Positions 34,324 to 42,068 of a stretch of 64,000 nucleotides of DNA are shown here, piece after piece. Origin of the DNA: a virus; IMG/VR virus record IMGVR_UViG_3300009181_000042, positions 1 through 64,000 of that record. One strand, written 5' to 3'. How positions within the stretch are numbered: position 1 is the first letter of the stretch; every line of letters starts with the position of its first letter. The position numbers and the translations under genes are program-made. The notes under the pieces are model-generated. The model saw only the letters and a list, made by a program, of their open reading frames with translations. It was not told the origin of the DNA and searched no databases.

Positions 34324-35594
34324 GCTGCCTGTCCAATCTCTTCTACGCCTGTGTCGTGGTCATAGTACGCATACTGACCAAACGGCGGCTTAACACGAGT
34401 CTTATGACCCTCGGTGATGATCCACAGCGTGTCAGCATAGCTTTCAGGACCCCAAGTACCATATGGGTAACCGTCAGTGAAGATCACAGCTTTCTTGGGC
34501 TCGATCTCCTCATCCATCCAGTACTTCCAGAACGCCATGAAGTCAGTTCCGCCGCCACCCTTGCACTCATAAGTCAGCAAATCGTCTGCGCTGTCCTTGG
34601 TGAACTTCTGGAAGTTATAGACCTGCGTATCAAAGCAAAGGATGCTGATAGTAAAGTCGTTATACATGTTCATGATGCCGTAGACTTCGCTGAGAAAGTC
34701 CTTAGCCATAGTGTCACTGATCGAACCCGACATGTCAATTGCGATAGCGATGTCAATGGTATCATCCTTGTCCAGCGTAGGAAGGAAGATACCGCCATAC
34801 ATATGTTTGCGGTTAGGACGCATCCAAGTAAAGTCATCAGTGATGCAGCTTTGGATGTTTTGCTGCAACAAGTCGCGCCAGTTGATCTTGTGATCAACGA
34901 GGTCATCTACCAGTCGCTGCAAGCTTGCAGGCATCTTGCCAGCTGCTGCTTGTGCTGCTTGCAGAACCTTGTTCTTCATTTCTTCGCGCAGCTTCTTCAG
35001 AGCTTCGTCGCTTACTTTGATTGGATTGCCATCCTTGTCAACAGCTTGCCGTCCCTTGCCATTGTTATCGTTGCCCATCTCAATGTGCACGTCGAGAGTC
35101 ATCTGCTTCTTGACCTTGCGCTTCTCGAGGTCGTCGTACACAGCTTCAGAGGTCCAATCCAAGTAACGCTCGTCGTAAAGACCCACACGCTGTGCAGTTG
35201 CACCCTGCTCGTCTTTCTCGTTGGGATCTGCGACTTTCTTAGTAGGCATCTTGCCGATCTTGTCACGCACCAACATGCCGTTGATCACGTAGTCGTTGGC
35301 CATGTTCCACCAGCTGGGATCGCGGTGTGTGCGACGCCCAAAGTGATCCAGTGCAACGTGCAGCACTTCATGGCACAGCACGAACTTGATCTCGTCAACA
35401 TCGAGATCCTTGAAGAAGTCTCGATTGTAATAGATGTTACGGCCGTCAACTGCAGCAGTTGGACACCAGCCTGCCTCAGTGGCATCTACCAACGGCATCT
35501 GCATAGTAAGTGTGCCAAAGAACGGCGCTTTGAACAACAGTTCAAGACGTGCTTGGCTGATCTTCTTGGTTACTGGATCGCGTTGAAATGACAT
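34320..35594 (-). CDS. Metallopeptidase-like/VWA domain protein, partner of MoxR
   Basis: The 424 residues have two parts. The N-terminal domain has a zinc-site HEVLHVALDH at 75-84, as in DUF2201-type putative metallopeptidases. The C-terminal VWA-like domain has the MIDAS motif DMSGS at 287-291 and a later GGGGTD and IFTDG. Such proteins pair with a MoxR-type ATPase, here the next gene upstream, in a chaperone-like or target-remodelling role. The start is ATG at 35594 with GGAGGT upstream; an in-frame upstream ATG would ignore that site. A good early-type promoter lies just upstream. Confidence 0.78.
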   Translation of the reverse strand: MSFQRDPVTKKISQARLELLFKAPFFGTLTMQMPLVDATEAGWCPTAAVDGRNIYYNRDFFKDLDVDEIKFVLCHEVLHVALDHFGRRTHRDPSWWNMANDYVINGMLVRDKIGKMPTKKVADPNEKDEQGATAQRVGLYDERYLDWTSEAVYDDLEKRKVKKQMTLDVHIEMGNDNNGKGRQAVDKDGNPIKVSDEALKKLREEMKNKVLQAAQAAAGKMPASLQRLVDDLVDHKINWRDLLQQNIQSCITDDFTWMRPNRKHMYGGIFLPTLDKDDTIDIAIAIDMSGSISDTMAKDFLSEVYGIMNMYNDFTISILCFDTQVYNFQKFTKDSADDLLTYECKGGGGTDFMAFWKYWMDEEIEPKKAVIFTDGYPYGTWGPESYADTLWIITEGHKTRVKPPFGQYAYYDHDTGVEEIGQAA

Positions 35595-35614
35595 GTGTGT
35601 ACCTCCGATAAGCC

Positions 35615-35642
35615 ATAATAGCACGTAACGGCAGGGCGTCAA
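35615..35642 (-). promoter_or_regulatory. Extended-minus-10 sigma70 promoter for the VWA gene
   Basis: Minus strand: TTGACG (35637-35642), 16 bases, TATTAT (35615-35620) with TGC in front. The start site near 35608 leaves a leader with GGAGGT. The minus-35 lies in one arm of the hairpin at 35632-35661. Confidence 0.65.
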
Positions 35643-35661
35643 CCATTAAGCTGACGCCCTG
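35632..35661. other. 10-bp perfect inverted repeat between MoxR and VWA genes
   Basis: CAGGGCGTCA (35632-35641), ten-base loop, TGACGCCCTG (35652-35661). It follows the MoxR stop and covers the minus-35 of the VWA promoter. It lacks a T-run on the minus strand, so it may attenuate or process the transcript rather than terminate it classically. Confidence 0.55.
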
Positions 35662-35669
35662 TGTGTTAT

Positions 35670-36863
35670 TTAGATGCTGGGGATCAAGTCGCTGTAGCGC
35701 TTGCAGAACTCTACCCAGTTCTTCAGCTTAGCTGCTTTGAGTGGCAGCTTGTAGGTACCCAGGATGGTCTTGGCACCCATCACAGCCAGCTCGTCTTCGA
35801 AGTTGTCCATGATAAAGCGGAAGAACATGTCAACCTTGGCCTGGAACGCTTCGTCTGCCTTGCTGTCAGTGCGCACGTTCTTAGCAGCATCGTTGAGCGC
35901 ATAGCACAGTGCAGTGGTCAACGCATACATAACGTCGATCTGCTTGCTGTTGATCTTGGTAACCTTGCCGTCCAAGATATCGCTGGCATTGGGCAAGTTA
36001 GCCGCTTGTTTGCGATAAGTCATGAACTTGATGCCCGGACCTTCGCCAACGGTGCCCTTGATTAGATCGCCCAACACGTCGTCGGACAAGTGCACGTCTA
36101 CCAAGTCACCGTCCTTGTTGGGTTCCTGCAGCAGTTCGCTTGCAAAGTACCAAGAACGCGGTGTAGCAAAAGCATAGCTATCCGAGCTAGGTTGGAAGTT
36201 CATCAAGTCGTTGGGCTGGAAGCTCAAGTAACCAACCACGTCCTTGTGCACGCGATTCAGCAGTGCCCACTCTTTCCAGTCGTCAATGCTCACATCAAGC
36301 GTGACGTGCGTAAAGCGGTTTGCCAACGGCATAGGCATGTTATACGCAACGCCTTTGTCCTTGACGCGGTTACCCGCGGCAACAATGACCACGTCCTTGG
36401 GCAGCTCGTAGGTACCAATCTTACGATTGAGGATCACCTGGTAAGTAGCTGCTTGCACGCTGGGCGGTGCAGCGCTCATCTCGTCAAAGAACACCAATGC
36501 GCGGCTGTTAGGATCAGTGGGCAAGTCCGACGGATTGGACCACTTGAACACTTTCTCAGTGAGCGGCACGTTCTGTTCGTCGCGCACCAAGTTACCCTGT
36601 GCGTCATACACCTTGACCTCTGCGAGGTAAGGGATACCACGAACGTCTGTGGGTTCCATCAGCGGCAAGCGAATGTCAATCAGCGGACGACCTTGCTCGC
36701 GGGCAACTTCGGCAACGATGTCCGATTTACCAATGCCTGGGGGACCCCAAACGAACACAGGACGCTTGCGGTTCACGCTGTGCGTGATCGCCATCTTGAG
36801 GCGCGAGGGAGAAATGCCGGTGTTTTCCAACACGCGGTTCTTAGTAGCGGTAGCTGTAGCCAT
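35670..36863 (-). CDS. MoxR-type AAA+ ATPase
   Basis: This 397-residue MoxR-family ATPase would work with the metallopeptidase/VWA protein. Walker A is GPPGIGKS at 40-47, Walker B ALVFFDE at 122-128, followed by MSAAPPSVQAA, and sensor 1 N165 lies in VVIVAAGNR. In bacteria MoxR-VWA pairs activate or assemble metal-containing complexes or act as chaperones. The phage target is unknown. The ATG at 36863 is preceded by GGAG and by a strong host-type promoter. The residues GKMP(T)KK in the VWA protein and the matching lengths suggest nothing more specific. Confidence 0.88.
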   Translation of the reverse strand: MATATATKNRVLENTGISPSRLKMAITHSVNRKRPVFVWGPPGIGKSDIVAEVAREQGRPLIDIRLPLMEPTDVRGIPYLAEVKVYDAQGNLVRDEQNVPLTEKVFKWSNPSDLPTDPNSRALVFFDEMSAAPPSVQAATYQVILNRKIGTYELPKDVVIVAAGNRVKDKGVAYNMPMPLANRFTHVTLDVSIDDWKEWALLNRVHKDVVGYLSFQPNDLMNFQPSSDSYAFATPRSWYFASELLQEPNKDGDLVDVHLSDDVLGDLIKGTVGEGPGIKFMTYRKQAANLPNASDILDGKVTKINSKQIDVMYALTTALCYALNDAAKNVRTDSKADEAFQAKVDMFFRFIMDNFEDELAVMGAKTILGTYKLPLKAAKLKNWVEFCKRYSDLIPSI

Positions 36864-36889
36864 TTGCCTACTCCGTTGTTTGATGTGTT

Positions 36890-36917
36890 ACAATAACACG
36901 TTTAAAGTATGTGTCAA
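36890..36917 (-). promoter_or_regulatory. Extended-minus-10 sigma70 promoter for MoxR
   Basis: Minus strand: perfect TTGACA (36912-36917), 16 bases, TATTGT (36890-36895) with TGT in front. GGAG and the ATG follow. Confidence 0.75.
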
Positions 36918-37360
36918 CCGTTATTTGTAGCCAGTAGCTCAAGGTAAAATCTGTGGTATTTTTCCATACGAGCAATGTCTTTTTCTGTGATGCCCTTGAG
37001 GCGCCGCACGTCTGTGTTGTGACGCAGATCGCACAGCTTGACCTTGATCGCATCCGGGTTAGCCTTGACCCGCACTTTGTACTCGTCATAGCTTTCGCCG
37101 GGCATCTTGGTCAGTGCACGGATACCTTGGATGATGCGATCCGTGAAGCCCATCTCATGCAGTTCAGTGAACGTAGTGGGCGTGTCTTCAACGAGATCGT
37201 GTGCAAGAGCAATGCACTGCAGCTCTTCATCGTCGCTCTTGAGGTAGTACATGACCTTGAGCGGATGGAGGATGTATGGCGCACCGCCGCGGTCAAACTG
37301 TCCTGCGTGGCGATTGGTAGTTAGCACCAGCATCTTGTTAAGCAGTTCGCCTTTGCGCAT
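36914..37360 (-). CDS. HD-domain phosphohydrolase, SpoT/MESH1-like (p)ppGpp hydrolase candidate
   Basis: This 148-residue stand-alone HD protein probably removes the 3'-pyrophosphate of (p)ppGpp with Mn2+, as SpoT and MESH1 do. Visible motifs are H18 and R24 in RHAGQFDRGGAPYILHP, the H54-D55 pair in ALAHDLVEDT, and KLCDLRHNTD further on. No synthetase domain is present. Related HD enzymes with other nucleotide substrates cannot be excluded. The start is ATG at 37360, eight bases after GGGAG. An in-frame ATG further up would ignore that site. A strong early promoter lies upstream. Confidence 0.75.
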   Translation of the reverse strand: MRKGELLNKMLVLTTNRHAGQFDRGGAPYILHPLKVMYYLKSDDEELQCIALAHDLVEDTPTTFTELHEMGFTDRIIQGIRALTKMPGESYDEYKVRVKANPDAIKVKLCDLRHNTDVRRLKGITEKDIARMEKYHRFYLELLATNNG

Positions 37361-37386
37361 CAGTTTCTCCCGTACCCTATGCTTGT

Positions 37387-37414
37387 ACAATAGCATAGCT
37401 AGCACATGTGTCAA
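37387..37414 (-). promoter_or_regulatory. Extended-minus-10 sigma70 promoter for the HD gene
   Basis: Minus strand: TTGACA (37409-37414), 16 bases, TATTGT (37387-37392) with TGC in front. It shares TTGACACAT and TATTGT with the MoxR promoter. Confidence 0.75.
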
Positions 37415-37472
37415 CCAGAAACTTTACGTTTGATTGGCGAGTGCACACTGCAGTGGGCAAATCACGGTAACG

Positions 37473-37480
37473 GATAAATA
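37473..37480 (+). promoter_or_regulatory. Late-like box GATAAATA
   Basis: GATAAATA is followed by a run of G (37506-37510) as ribosome binding site and the ATG at 37518. It gives the isolated membrane-anchored gene its own late-type start. Confidence 0.5.
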
Positions 37481-37517
37481 ATTTGGTAACATTGTGCATC
37501 TTGCTGGGGGTATTCAC

Positions 37518-37991
37518 ATGCTAATTATTGAAAGAACAACAAAGATCGTTGGTATGGTTACTGCAGTTTTTGCAGTGGTTGTTGGGGGTTACACTGCCTG
37601 GGACAAAATTGATAAATCTTTGACAGATACCGGCATAATCAAATGGGCACCAGAGCACTTTACAATCAGTGACGGTGCAGCAGGCAGTGAGTTCCAGGTG
37701 ATCGTTGCAAGACAAAAGCTACGGGACGACTGCAAGGTAGAGGACTTCAAACTAGAAGTACGCGATAGTGAGTACATTGTGCATGCAGCGTCTCCCAGCG
37801 TTGCAAAGTTTAGCGGCCCAGCCGGCGACGGCATCGAGAAGTTTGGCTACAAGTTTACCATAGATGACAAAGCAGAAGATGTGGCAAAGGGCACCGCGAC
37901 CCTGATGGCCCAGATATACTACCAATGCCCAGAAGGTGCAGTTGTAGTATCATATCCCGACCATGAGAATATGAACTTCAACATAAACTAA
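37518..37991 (+). CDS. Membrane-anchored protein of unknown function (157 aa)
   Basis: One hydrophobic segment (about residues 11-28, VGMVTAVFAVVVGGYTAW) is preceded by TTK and followed by a soluble beta-type domain with two Cys (DDCKVEDFKLEV and QIYYQCPEG). The topology suggests a single-span protein with its domain outside the cytoplasm. It is not a typical spanin and carries no lipobox. The ATG at 37518 is preferred over an upstream GTG at 37494 because of GGGGG seven bases before it. It is a single plus-strand gene among minus-strand genes. Confidence 0.6.
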   Translation: MLIIERTTKIVGMVTAVFAVVVGGYTAWDKIDKSLTDTGIIKWAPEHFTISDGAAGSEFQVIVARQKLRDDCKVEDFKLEVRDSEYIVHAASPSVAKFSGPAGDGIEKFGYKFTIDDKAEDVAKGTATLMAQIYYQCPEGAVVVSYPDHENMNFNIN

Positions 37992-38014
37992 CATTGGGTA
38001 CTAGAGCCGCGATA

Positions 38015-38335
38015 TCAATAGACCCGGTTGACTGCTACTTTTTTCGCGTAACTTTCGAGCATGCTAACAGCAAACTTGATCACGAATTTCTCTCTGCCTA
38101 CGGCTACTGCCCAGGCATGCTGCGTGTATCTATCAGCTGTTTCGGCTAGTATCTCATCTAGCTTGAGTGCCCAGTATTCTCGGCAAGCTGCACCGGCACG
38201 GCGATCTTGTTCGGTTACCGCGCTACGATCATCTTGATCAACAAGCTGCTGTACCAGTCGCACAGACGCCATGCCGCGCCCGGCAGCAATCCTATGTATG
38301 TACGCTGCCCAACTCCAGTCGTCAACTGTGGTCAA
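38015..38335 (-). CDS. Phage protein of unknown function (about 106 aa)
   Basis: The frame is open further upstream, but there it shadows the neighbouring gene. A TTG at 38335 with GGAGA six bases before it gives 106 residues, overlapping the upstream stop by 14 bases. The product is helical, with AGAACREYWALKLDEILAET and WAVAVGREKFVIKFAVSML, and has no motif I know. The start is uncertain; an ATG lies 22 codons further in. Confidence 0.5.
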   Translation of the reverse strand: MTTVDDWSWAAYIHRIAAGRGMASVRLVQQLVDQDDRSAVTEQDRRAGAACREYWALKLDEILAETADRYTQHAWAVAVGREKFVIKFAVSMLESYAKKVAVNRVY

Positions 38336-38516
38336 CCACAGTCTCCATGTCCATCCACTGTGCACAGAATGCCTCAGTGTATGCAGTTTTTTCTGCAGGT
38401 CCAAACGTGAAACGTTCTCGAAAACTGTCGCGGAACGCTGCCCATAGCTCTGGATTTACTTCATAGCAGGGAATGTCGCTGGGGAATGCGGGGCTTTGTT
38501 CATGTGTCCATTTCAT
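38322..38516 (-). CDS. Small phage protein, predicted leaderless (64 aa)
   Basis: The product is MKWTHEQSPAFPSDIPCYEV and so on: an acidic and aromatic 64-residue protein without known motif. The ATG at 38516 lies six bases after a minus-10 box and has no ribosome binding site, so its mRNA should begin at the start codon. It is followed by the overlapping 38015 gene. Confidence 0.55.
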   Translation of the reverse strand: MKWTHEQSPAFPSDIPCYEVNPELWAAFRDSFRERFTFGPAEKTAYTEAFCAQWMDMETVVDHS

Positions 38517-38522
38517 ACACAC

Positions 38523-38550
38523 ATAATAACACAGCAAGCAGGGATGTCAA
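38523..38550 (-). promoter_or_regulatory. Extended-minus-10 sigma70 promoter, leaderless gene
   Basis: Minus strand: TTGACA (38545-38550), 16 bases, TATTAT (38523-38528) with TGT in front. It ends six bases before the ATG at 38516. The minus-35 overlaps the stop codon of the upstream gene. Confidence 0.7.
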
Positions 38551-38963
38551 GCGCTTTTGAACTCTACGAATGCTTGAGCACTTCCGCCTACCATCTGTAG
38601 CTCAAAGTGTACCTGTTGATCAAATGTTATGATGCTATTAGCGCGATATCCCCAAGGACCTCGCACTGCGTTGTCCATGGTGCGCAACACACGACCAGTC
38701 ATGATGGTGTTATCGTCGCTGGTGGCTTTGTAATGTTTGAAACATTCTATGAACAGCTTGATACCTGCTGGTGCCAACCGCCAACCTTGATTCACAAACA
38801 GCGCACGGCGTGCTCGCAGCAGTGCAGTTTCTGTGATAGGATCCTGCGCATCAATTATACCTGCACGAGCAACTGCATCAATGCCGTATTGTTGTAACCA
38901 TGCATCTGGACCCAACGAGCCCAGGTCCCACAAGTGTTGATAAGGCCAATCTTTTTTATCCAC
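38547..38963 (-). CDS. Phage protein of unknown function (138 aa)
   Basis: The GTG start at 38963 gives a 138-residue soluble protein beginning MDKKDWPYQHLWDLG. It has LLRARRALFVNQGWRLAPAG and a beta-type end (ITFDQQVHFELQMVGG). I do not recognise the family. TTAAATAA lies four bases before the start and no ribosome binding site is seen, as for two other genes of this strand. Confidence 0.55.
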   Translation of the reverse strand: MDKKDWPYQHLWDLGSLGPDAWLQQYGIDAVARAGIIDAQDPITETALLRARRALFVNQGWRLAPAGIKLFIECFKHYKATSDDNTIMTGRVLRTMDNAVRGPWGYRANSIITFDQQVHFELQMVGGSAQAFVEFKSA

Positions 38964-38980
38964 TTGTTATTTAATAACGG

Positions 38981-39202
38981 CTAGAACTTGCCGCCGTCTT
39001 GTTTGATCTCTGCACTCATGATCTGCTGCTGTAGATCAATCACGAGATCAGCCAGCTCTGCTTCTCTGGACAGCATCACAGCAATGCTTGCAGCCAACAC
39101 GTCAGCATCCTGCATGGTCAAACGAATCTCTCGGCTGTTGGCCATCTTGGCTATGCGATGCTTCTCGAGAAAGCTGCGCACCTGGTTCTTCACATCTGTC
39201 AT
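38981..39202 (-). CDS. Small helical phage protein (73 aa)
   Basis: The true start is ATG at 39202, which overlaps the upstream stop (ATGA); the longer open frame only shadows that gene. The product is almost wholly helical (NQVRSFLEKHRIAKM, then ADVLAASIAVMLSREAELAD). Its function is unknown. Confidence 0.6.
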   Translation of the reverse strand: MTDVKNQVRSFLEKHRIAKMANSREIRLTMQDADVLAASIAVMLSREAELADLVIDLQQQIMSAEIKQDGGKF

Positions 39203-39678
39203 ACTCGTGATACTCTCTTCTTTTGAGCCATGGCATTCTGCATCTCTAGCTTGGTGCGGAACGGGCCAATGAATTGATTTTCTTCTAGCGTCTGTGTGCG
39301 TGGACAGTAGCTGCCGGTCCACCCGTGCTCAAAGTCCAGTGCATAGTAACCGGCTGCAAATCTAGCCTTGCTCTTGCTGGCTTTGCTATAGGTAACGATG
39401 TCGCCTTCTTCAACGTCAAACACTGCCTTGTGCTTGATTGGATAACCGTTGATCTGTCCGATCTCGTCTTCTTTGTCATCCTCAGATTCTCTGGCTTCAA
39501 TGGTAAGATCGCCACCTAGATACCGAGTGAGCTCGTCTGCATCACCAAATACTTTCTTATCAAACGGACCGATGACCTTGAATCCATCTGTGCTAACCGT
39601 GACCAACCCTGTGTTGCTGCCGTCCTTTTCGAGGATGTAACTGGTCTCTGTGAGTTCTTTAAGCTTGTAATGGCTCAT
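39199..39678 (-). CDS. Conserved T4-like phage protein (159 aa)
   Basis: I recognise the pattern from aquatic T4-like phages: an N-terminal part around LEKDGSNTGLVTVSTDGF, then INGYPIKHKAVFDVEE, AGYYALDFEHGWTGSYCPR and a final FIGPFRTKLEMQNAM. No function is known to me. It overlaps RNase H upstream and the 73-residue gene downstream by ATGA, so it may belong to the replication genes. Confidence 0.7.
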   Translation of the reverse strand: MSHYKLKELTETSYILEKDGSNTGLVTVSTDGFKVIGPFDKKVFGDADELTRYLGGDLTIEARESEDDKEDEIGQINGYPIKHKAVFDVEEGDIVTYSKASKSKARFAAGYYALDFEHGWTGSYCPRTQTLEENQFIGPFRTKLEMQNAMAQKKRVSRV

Positions 39679-40664
39679 GCTGTCTCCATCTTGAGATGGC
39701 CTTCATACAGTGCGCTCAAAGTCGCCGAGTAGTCATTCACGTTCTTCTCGATGCGCACAAGGCCGTTGATGTTGCAGAATCGCATCAGTGCCAGACCCAC
39801 TTGTTTCTTGGCAACTTGATTGACTTCGTCGACAATGCAACGATCAAATTTATCAATGAGATCTGGTGGCTGTCGTGTGAGATCGATCAGCATCTTGTTT
39901 CGTTCGTAATCGTCGCGCACTCTGTGTTCAGCATTCTCGTGATCTACCCACTTGCTGAGCATGAGATTGTTCCACGCATACCCGCGATTATGTCGATCTT
40001 CAAACGCAGCTTCTAGCTTGGTCTTGCGCACGCCAGGAAACGCACTCATCACGTTGTCACTGTCGTCGCCACGTATGCATTTTTCAAACAGTATCCATTC
40101 TGGATTTGGTATTGGCAACTGCTTGCCCTGCTTGTTTATAGCTAGGTTGCCGTCCTTGTCATAGATACCCTGGTGTGTATACAGCAGGCTAGCGATGCCA
40201 TTGTATAGTATCACGTTCTCTGAAATCAGCTGCTGGAAGTCGCTGTCACTTGAGATGATCACATGCTTGTCATCTGGATGCAACTGGATCCAGCGTGCGA
40301 TCATATCATCTGCTTCTGCATTGGGATGACGCAGCACTGTGCAGTTGGTCTTGGTCTTGACAAACTCGACAAATCCGTCCATGCTTTCGAAGAACACTAC
40401 ATCTTCTTCGACTTCACGCTCGGTGCGCTTTGCTGCTGCTACCTTGCGGTTGGCCTTGTATGGCGTATAAACATCCTTGCGCCAGCTGCGACCTTCCAAA
40501 CAAAACACAGTATGGCTACCCTCGAAGTCAGTCCACACTTTCTTGATGCTGTTGAATATGATGTGCAGTGCCATGCCCAGCTGCAGCTCGGTGTTAGGAG
40601 CTTTGATGCCGTGACGCACTCTCATGAAGAGATTCTGTGTATCGATGATCAGATATGTGGTCAT
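39675..40664 (-). CDS. rnh: T4-type RNase H / 5'-3' flap exonuclease
   Basis: This 329-residue FEN1/RAD2-type nuclease would remove RNA primers from lagging-strand fragments, as T4 RNase H (305 residues) does. Acidic metal-binding motifs are visible in order: LIIDTQNLFMR near the start, EADDMIARW, ISSDSDFQQL and the GDDSDNV turn, with a WRKDVYTPYKANR basic segment that binds DNA. The ATG at 40664 is chosen because AAGGAG lies six bases before it. It has its own extended-minus-10 promoter. No other replication protein is in the window. Confidence 0.88.
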   Translation of the reverse strand: MTTYLIIDTQNLFMRVRHGIKAPNTELQLGMALHIIFNSIKKVWTDFEGSHTVFCLEGRSWRKDVYTPYKANRKVAAAKRTEREVEEDVVFFESMDGFVEFVKTKTNCTVLRHPNAEADDMIARWIQLHPDDKHVIISSDSDFQQLISENVILYNGIASLLYTHQGIYDKDGNLAINKQGKQLPIPNPEWILFEKCIRGDDSDNVMSAFPGVRKTKLEAAFEDRHNRGYAWNNLMLSKWVDHENAEHRVRDDYERNKMLIDLTRQPPDLIDKFDRCIVDEVNQVAKKQVGLALMRFCNINGLVRIEKNVNDYSATLSALYEGHLKMETA

Positions 40665-40685
40665 GATGGACTCCTTACGATAGCT

Positions 40686-40713
40686 ATTGTAACATATCAC
40701 ACGCGATATGCAA
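40686..40713 (-). promoter_or_regulatory. Extended-minus-10 sigma70 promoter for RNase H
   Basis: Minus strand: TTGCAT (40708-40713), 16 bases, TACAAT (40686-40691) with TGT in front. AAGGAG and the ATG follow. Confidence 0.6.
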
Positions 40714-40736
40714 TGCCTATCTTATCACATAAATGC

Positions 40737-41411
40737 TTAACCATCTTTGGACCAGTCGTATCTGTTATCTATCATTGGTGTTCGTTCGGGATCAAGCCGT
40801 ATCTCTGGCGGCGTCTCTATCCTGCGCTTGATATTAGAGTCTTTCATGAGGCGGTCCAGCACTGCTTCTGGCACTGTGGTTGTGTCTATGAGTTCACCTA
40901 GTGCAGCTAATGTTTTGTAATTCCATGCATTATACATAGTCTGCGCCCTAGCTACTCCTATCCAGTCGCATATCAGTGTTGATGTGGGCGGACTCACATA
41001 GTGTAACGGATCGAGCCAGTTTAGTCGATTCTGCCCAAAGTTTATCATGAGATCGGTCCTGGTGTGCACTATGTAATCGTAATCATACGCAGCTTGTATC
41101 TGTTGTAGGGCTGTGAACGATTGATAATACATCCTGAATATGTTTGATGCAGGATACTCGCCGTAGTTGATCTTATCATAGAATTGTGCACAACGGCGAA
41201 CTGAAGGCGGGCTCAGCATTATCACGTTGTCAACCAAGTCTTCTGCGATTACATCTATGGCGTTGTTGTCGCGACAGGTCTTCCAAGTTGCCAGATAGCT
41301 GTGTACCTCATCACCACCATCGCTAAACTGCTCTAATAGGTTCTTGATGTTCTTGTTGACTGCTCCCGCATTCGGTCTTATGGGACCTCTGAATAAAACT
41401 GCGATGCGCAT
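40737..41411 (-). CDS. Putative glycosyltransferase-like protein (224 aa)
   Basis: The N-terminus MRIAVLFRGPIRPNAGAVNK is a Rossmann-type strand-loop-helix. The middle holds YDYIVHTRTDLMINFG, where an RTDL motif stands at the place of the usual DxD. This layout is known from small phage and viral sugar transferases, but the assignment is tentative. The next genes upstream are two methyltransferases. Donor and target are unknown. Confidence 0.5.
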   Translation of the reverse strand: MRIAVLFRGPIRPNAGAVNKNIKNLLEQFSDGGDEVHSYLATWKTCRDNNAIDVIAEDLVDNVIMLSPPSVRRCAQFYDKINYGEYPASNIFRMYYQSFTALQQIQAAYDYDYIVHTRTDLMINFGQNRLNWLDPLHYVSPPTSTLICDWIGVARAQTMYNAWNYKTLAALGELIDTTTVPEAVLDRLMKDSNIKRRIETPPEIRLDPERTPMIDNRYDWSKDG

Positions 41412-41448
41412 GTTCGGTACCTTGGGTTAATTTCGCAAATATCTACGA

Positions 41449-41478
41449 ATTATACAATAGCATTGACTGTTAACGCAA
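41449..41478 (-). promoter_or_regulatory. Sigma70-like promoter candidate
   Basis: Minus strand: TTGCGT (41473-41478), 18 bases, perfect TATAAT (41449-41454), upstream of the gene starting at 41411. The minus-35 is weak. Confidence 0.4.
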
Positions 41479-41479
41479 A

Positions 41480-42061
41480 TCAATTCTTGTACCAGTACCA
41501 ACCATCATTGGATACCATGCGTACTTGCTTGCTGGGTATGCCGTGTGCTTTTGCCCAGCTGGTAACAGCAAAGTTCACAGAAAACAGATTGGCATCATGT
41601 CCTGCAATAAGACCACCTGATCTGATCTTTGGCACGTAGCTGTCTAGATCTGCCAGCACTTGCTTCATGCTGTGGCCACCATCTATGAAAACGAAATCAT
41701 ACGCATCGTCTTCAAGCTGTGCTGCTGCTTTGGTGCTGTCTGCTCGCAGGAAATTATAGCGAGACCCCATCAGCGGCATGTTGGCTTGCAATATGGCAAA
41801 ATTAGCTTCTTGCTCGACTTTGGGTATTGGACGATCCCAGTCCACATATGGTGCATAGTGATCTATGCCTGTCAGGCTAACGATGTTGTGGCATTCGTTG
41901 AGCATGAACCAACTGTTCATACCTAGCCCAACTCCGATCTCTAATCCCACCGCAGGATACGGGAGACGCATGAGCTCGTCAATTATGCCTCGGCTGGCCT
42001 GCTGCTTGTAAATGCGCGGCCATTCTGGGCTATCAAATAGTGTTGTAAGTGTCTGGTTCAC
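41480..42061 (-). CDS. Class I SAM-dependent methyltransferase
   Basis: This 193-residue protein has a clear Rossmann methyltransferase order: AVGLEIGVGLGMNSWFML as the SAM-binding glycine loop, LTGIDHYAP as the acidic strand, AYDFVFIDGGHSMKQV and GGLIAGHDA. These match the Methyltransf_24/cephalosporin-hydroxylase-like group often found with sugar-modification genes. The substrate is unknown. The GTG start lies four bases after an ATAAATA sequence and lacks a ribosome binding site. The next gene upstream is a relative. Confidence 0.75.
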   Translation of the reverse strand: MNQTLTTLFDSPEWPRIYKQQASRGIIDELMRLPYPAVGLEIGVGLGMNSWFMLNECHNIVSLTGIDHYAPYVDWDRPIPKVEQEANFAILQANMPLMGSRYNFLRADSTKAAAQLEDDAYDFVFIDGGHSMKQVLADLDSYVPKIRSGGLIAGHDANLFSVNFAVTSWAKAHGIPSKQVRMVSNDGWYWYKN

Positions 42062-42068
42062 GTATTAT

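Noticed and set aside
34356-35591. Long open frame (411 codons) on the plus strand opposite the VWA gene
   Set aside because: The minus-strand gene has HExxH and MIDAS motifs, a promoter and a ribosome binding site. The opposite frame is low-complexity in composition (many His, Leu, Val) and has none of these.
35664-35671. CTAAATAA on the minus strand at the MoxR stop
   Set aside because: It overlaps the stop codon and lies upstream of a better host-type promoter for the VWA gene. It may be chance, as TAAATA follows easily from a TAA stop.
36090-36896. Open frame of 268 codons opposite the MoxR gene
   Set aside because: It is a complement shadow of the ATPase, whose Walker motifs are intact; the frame carries no start signals.
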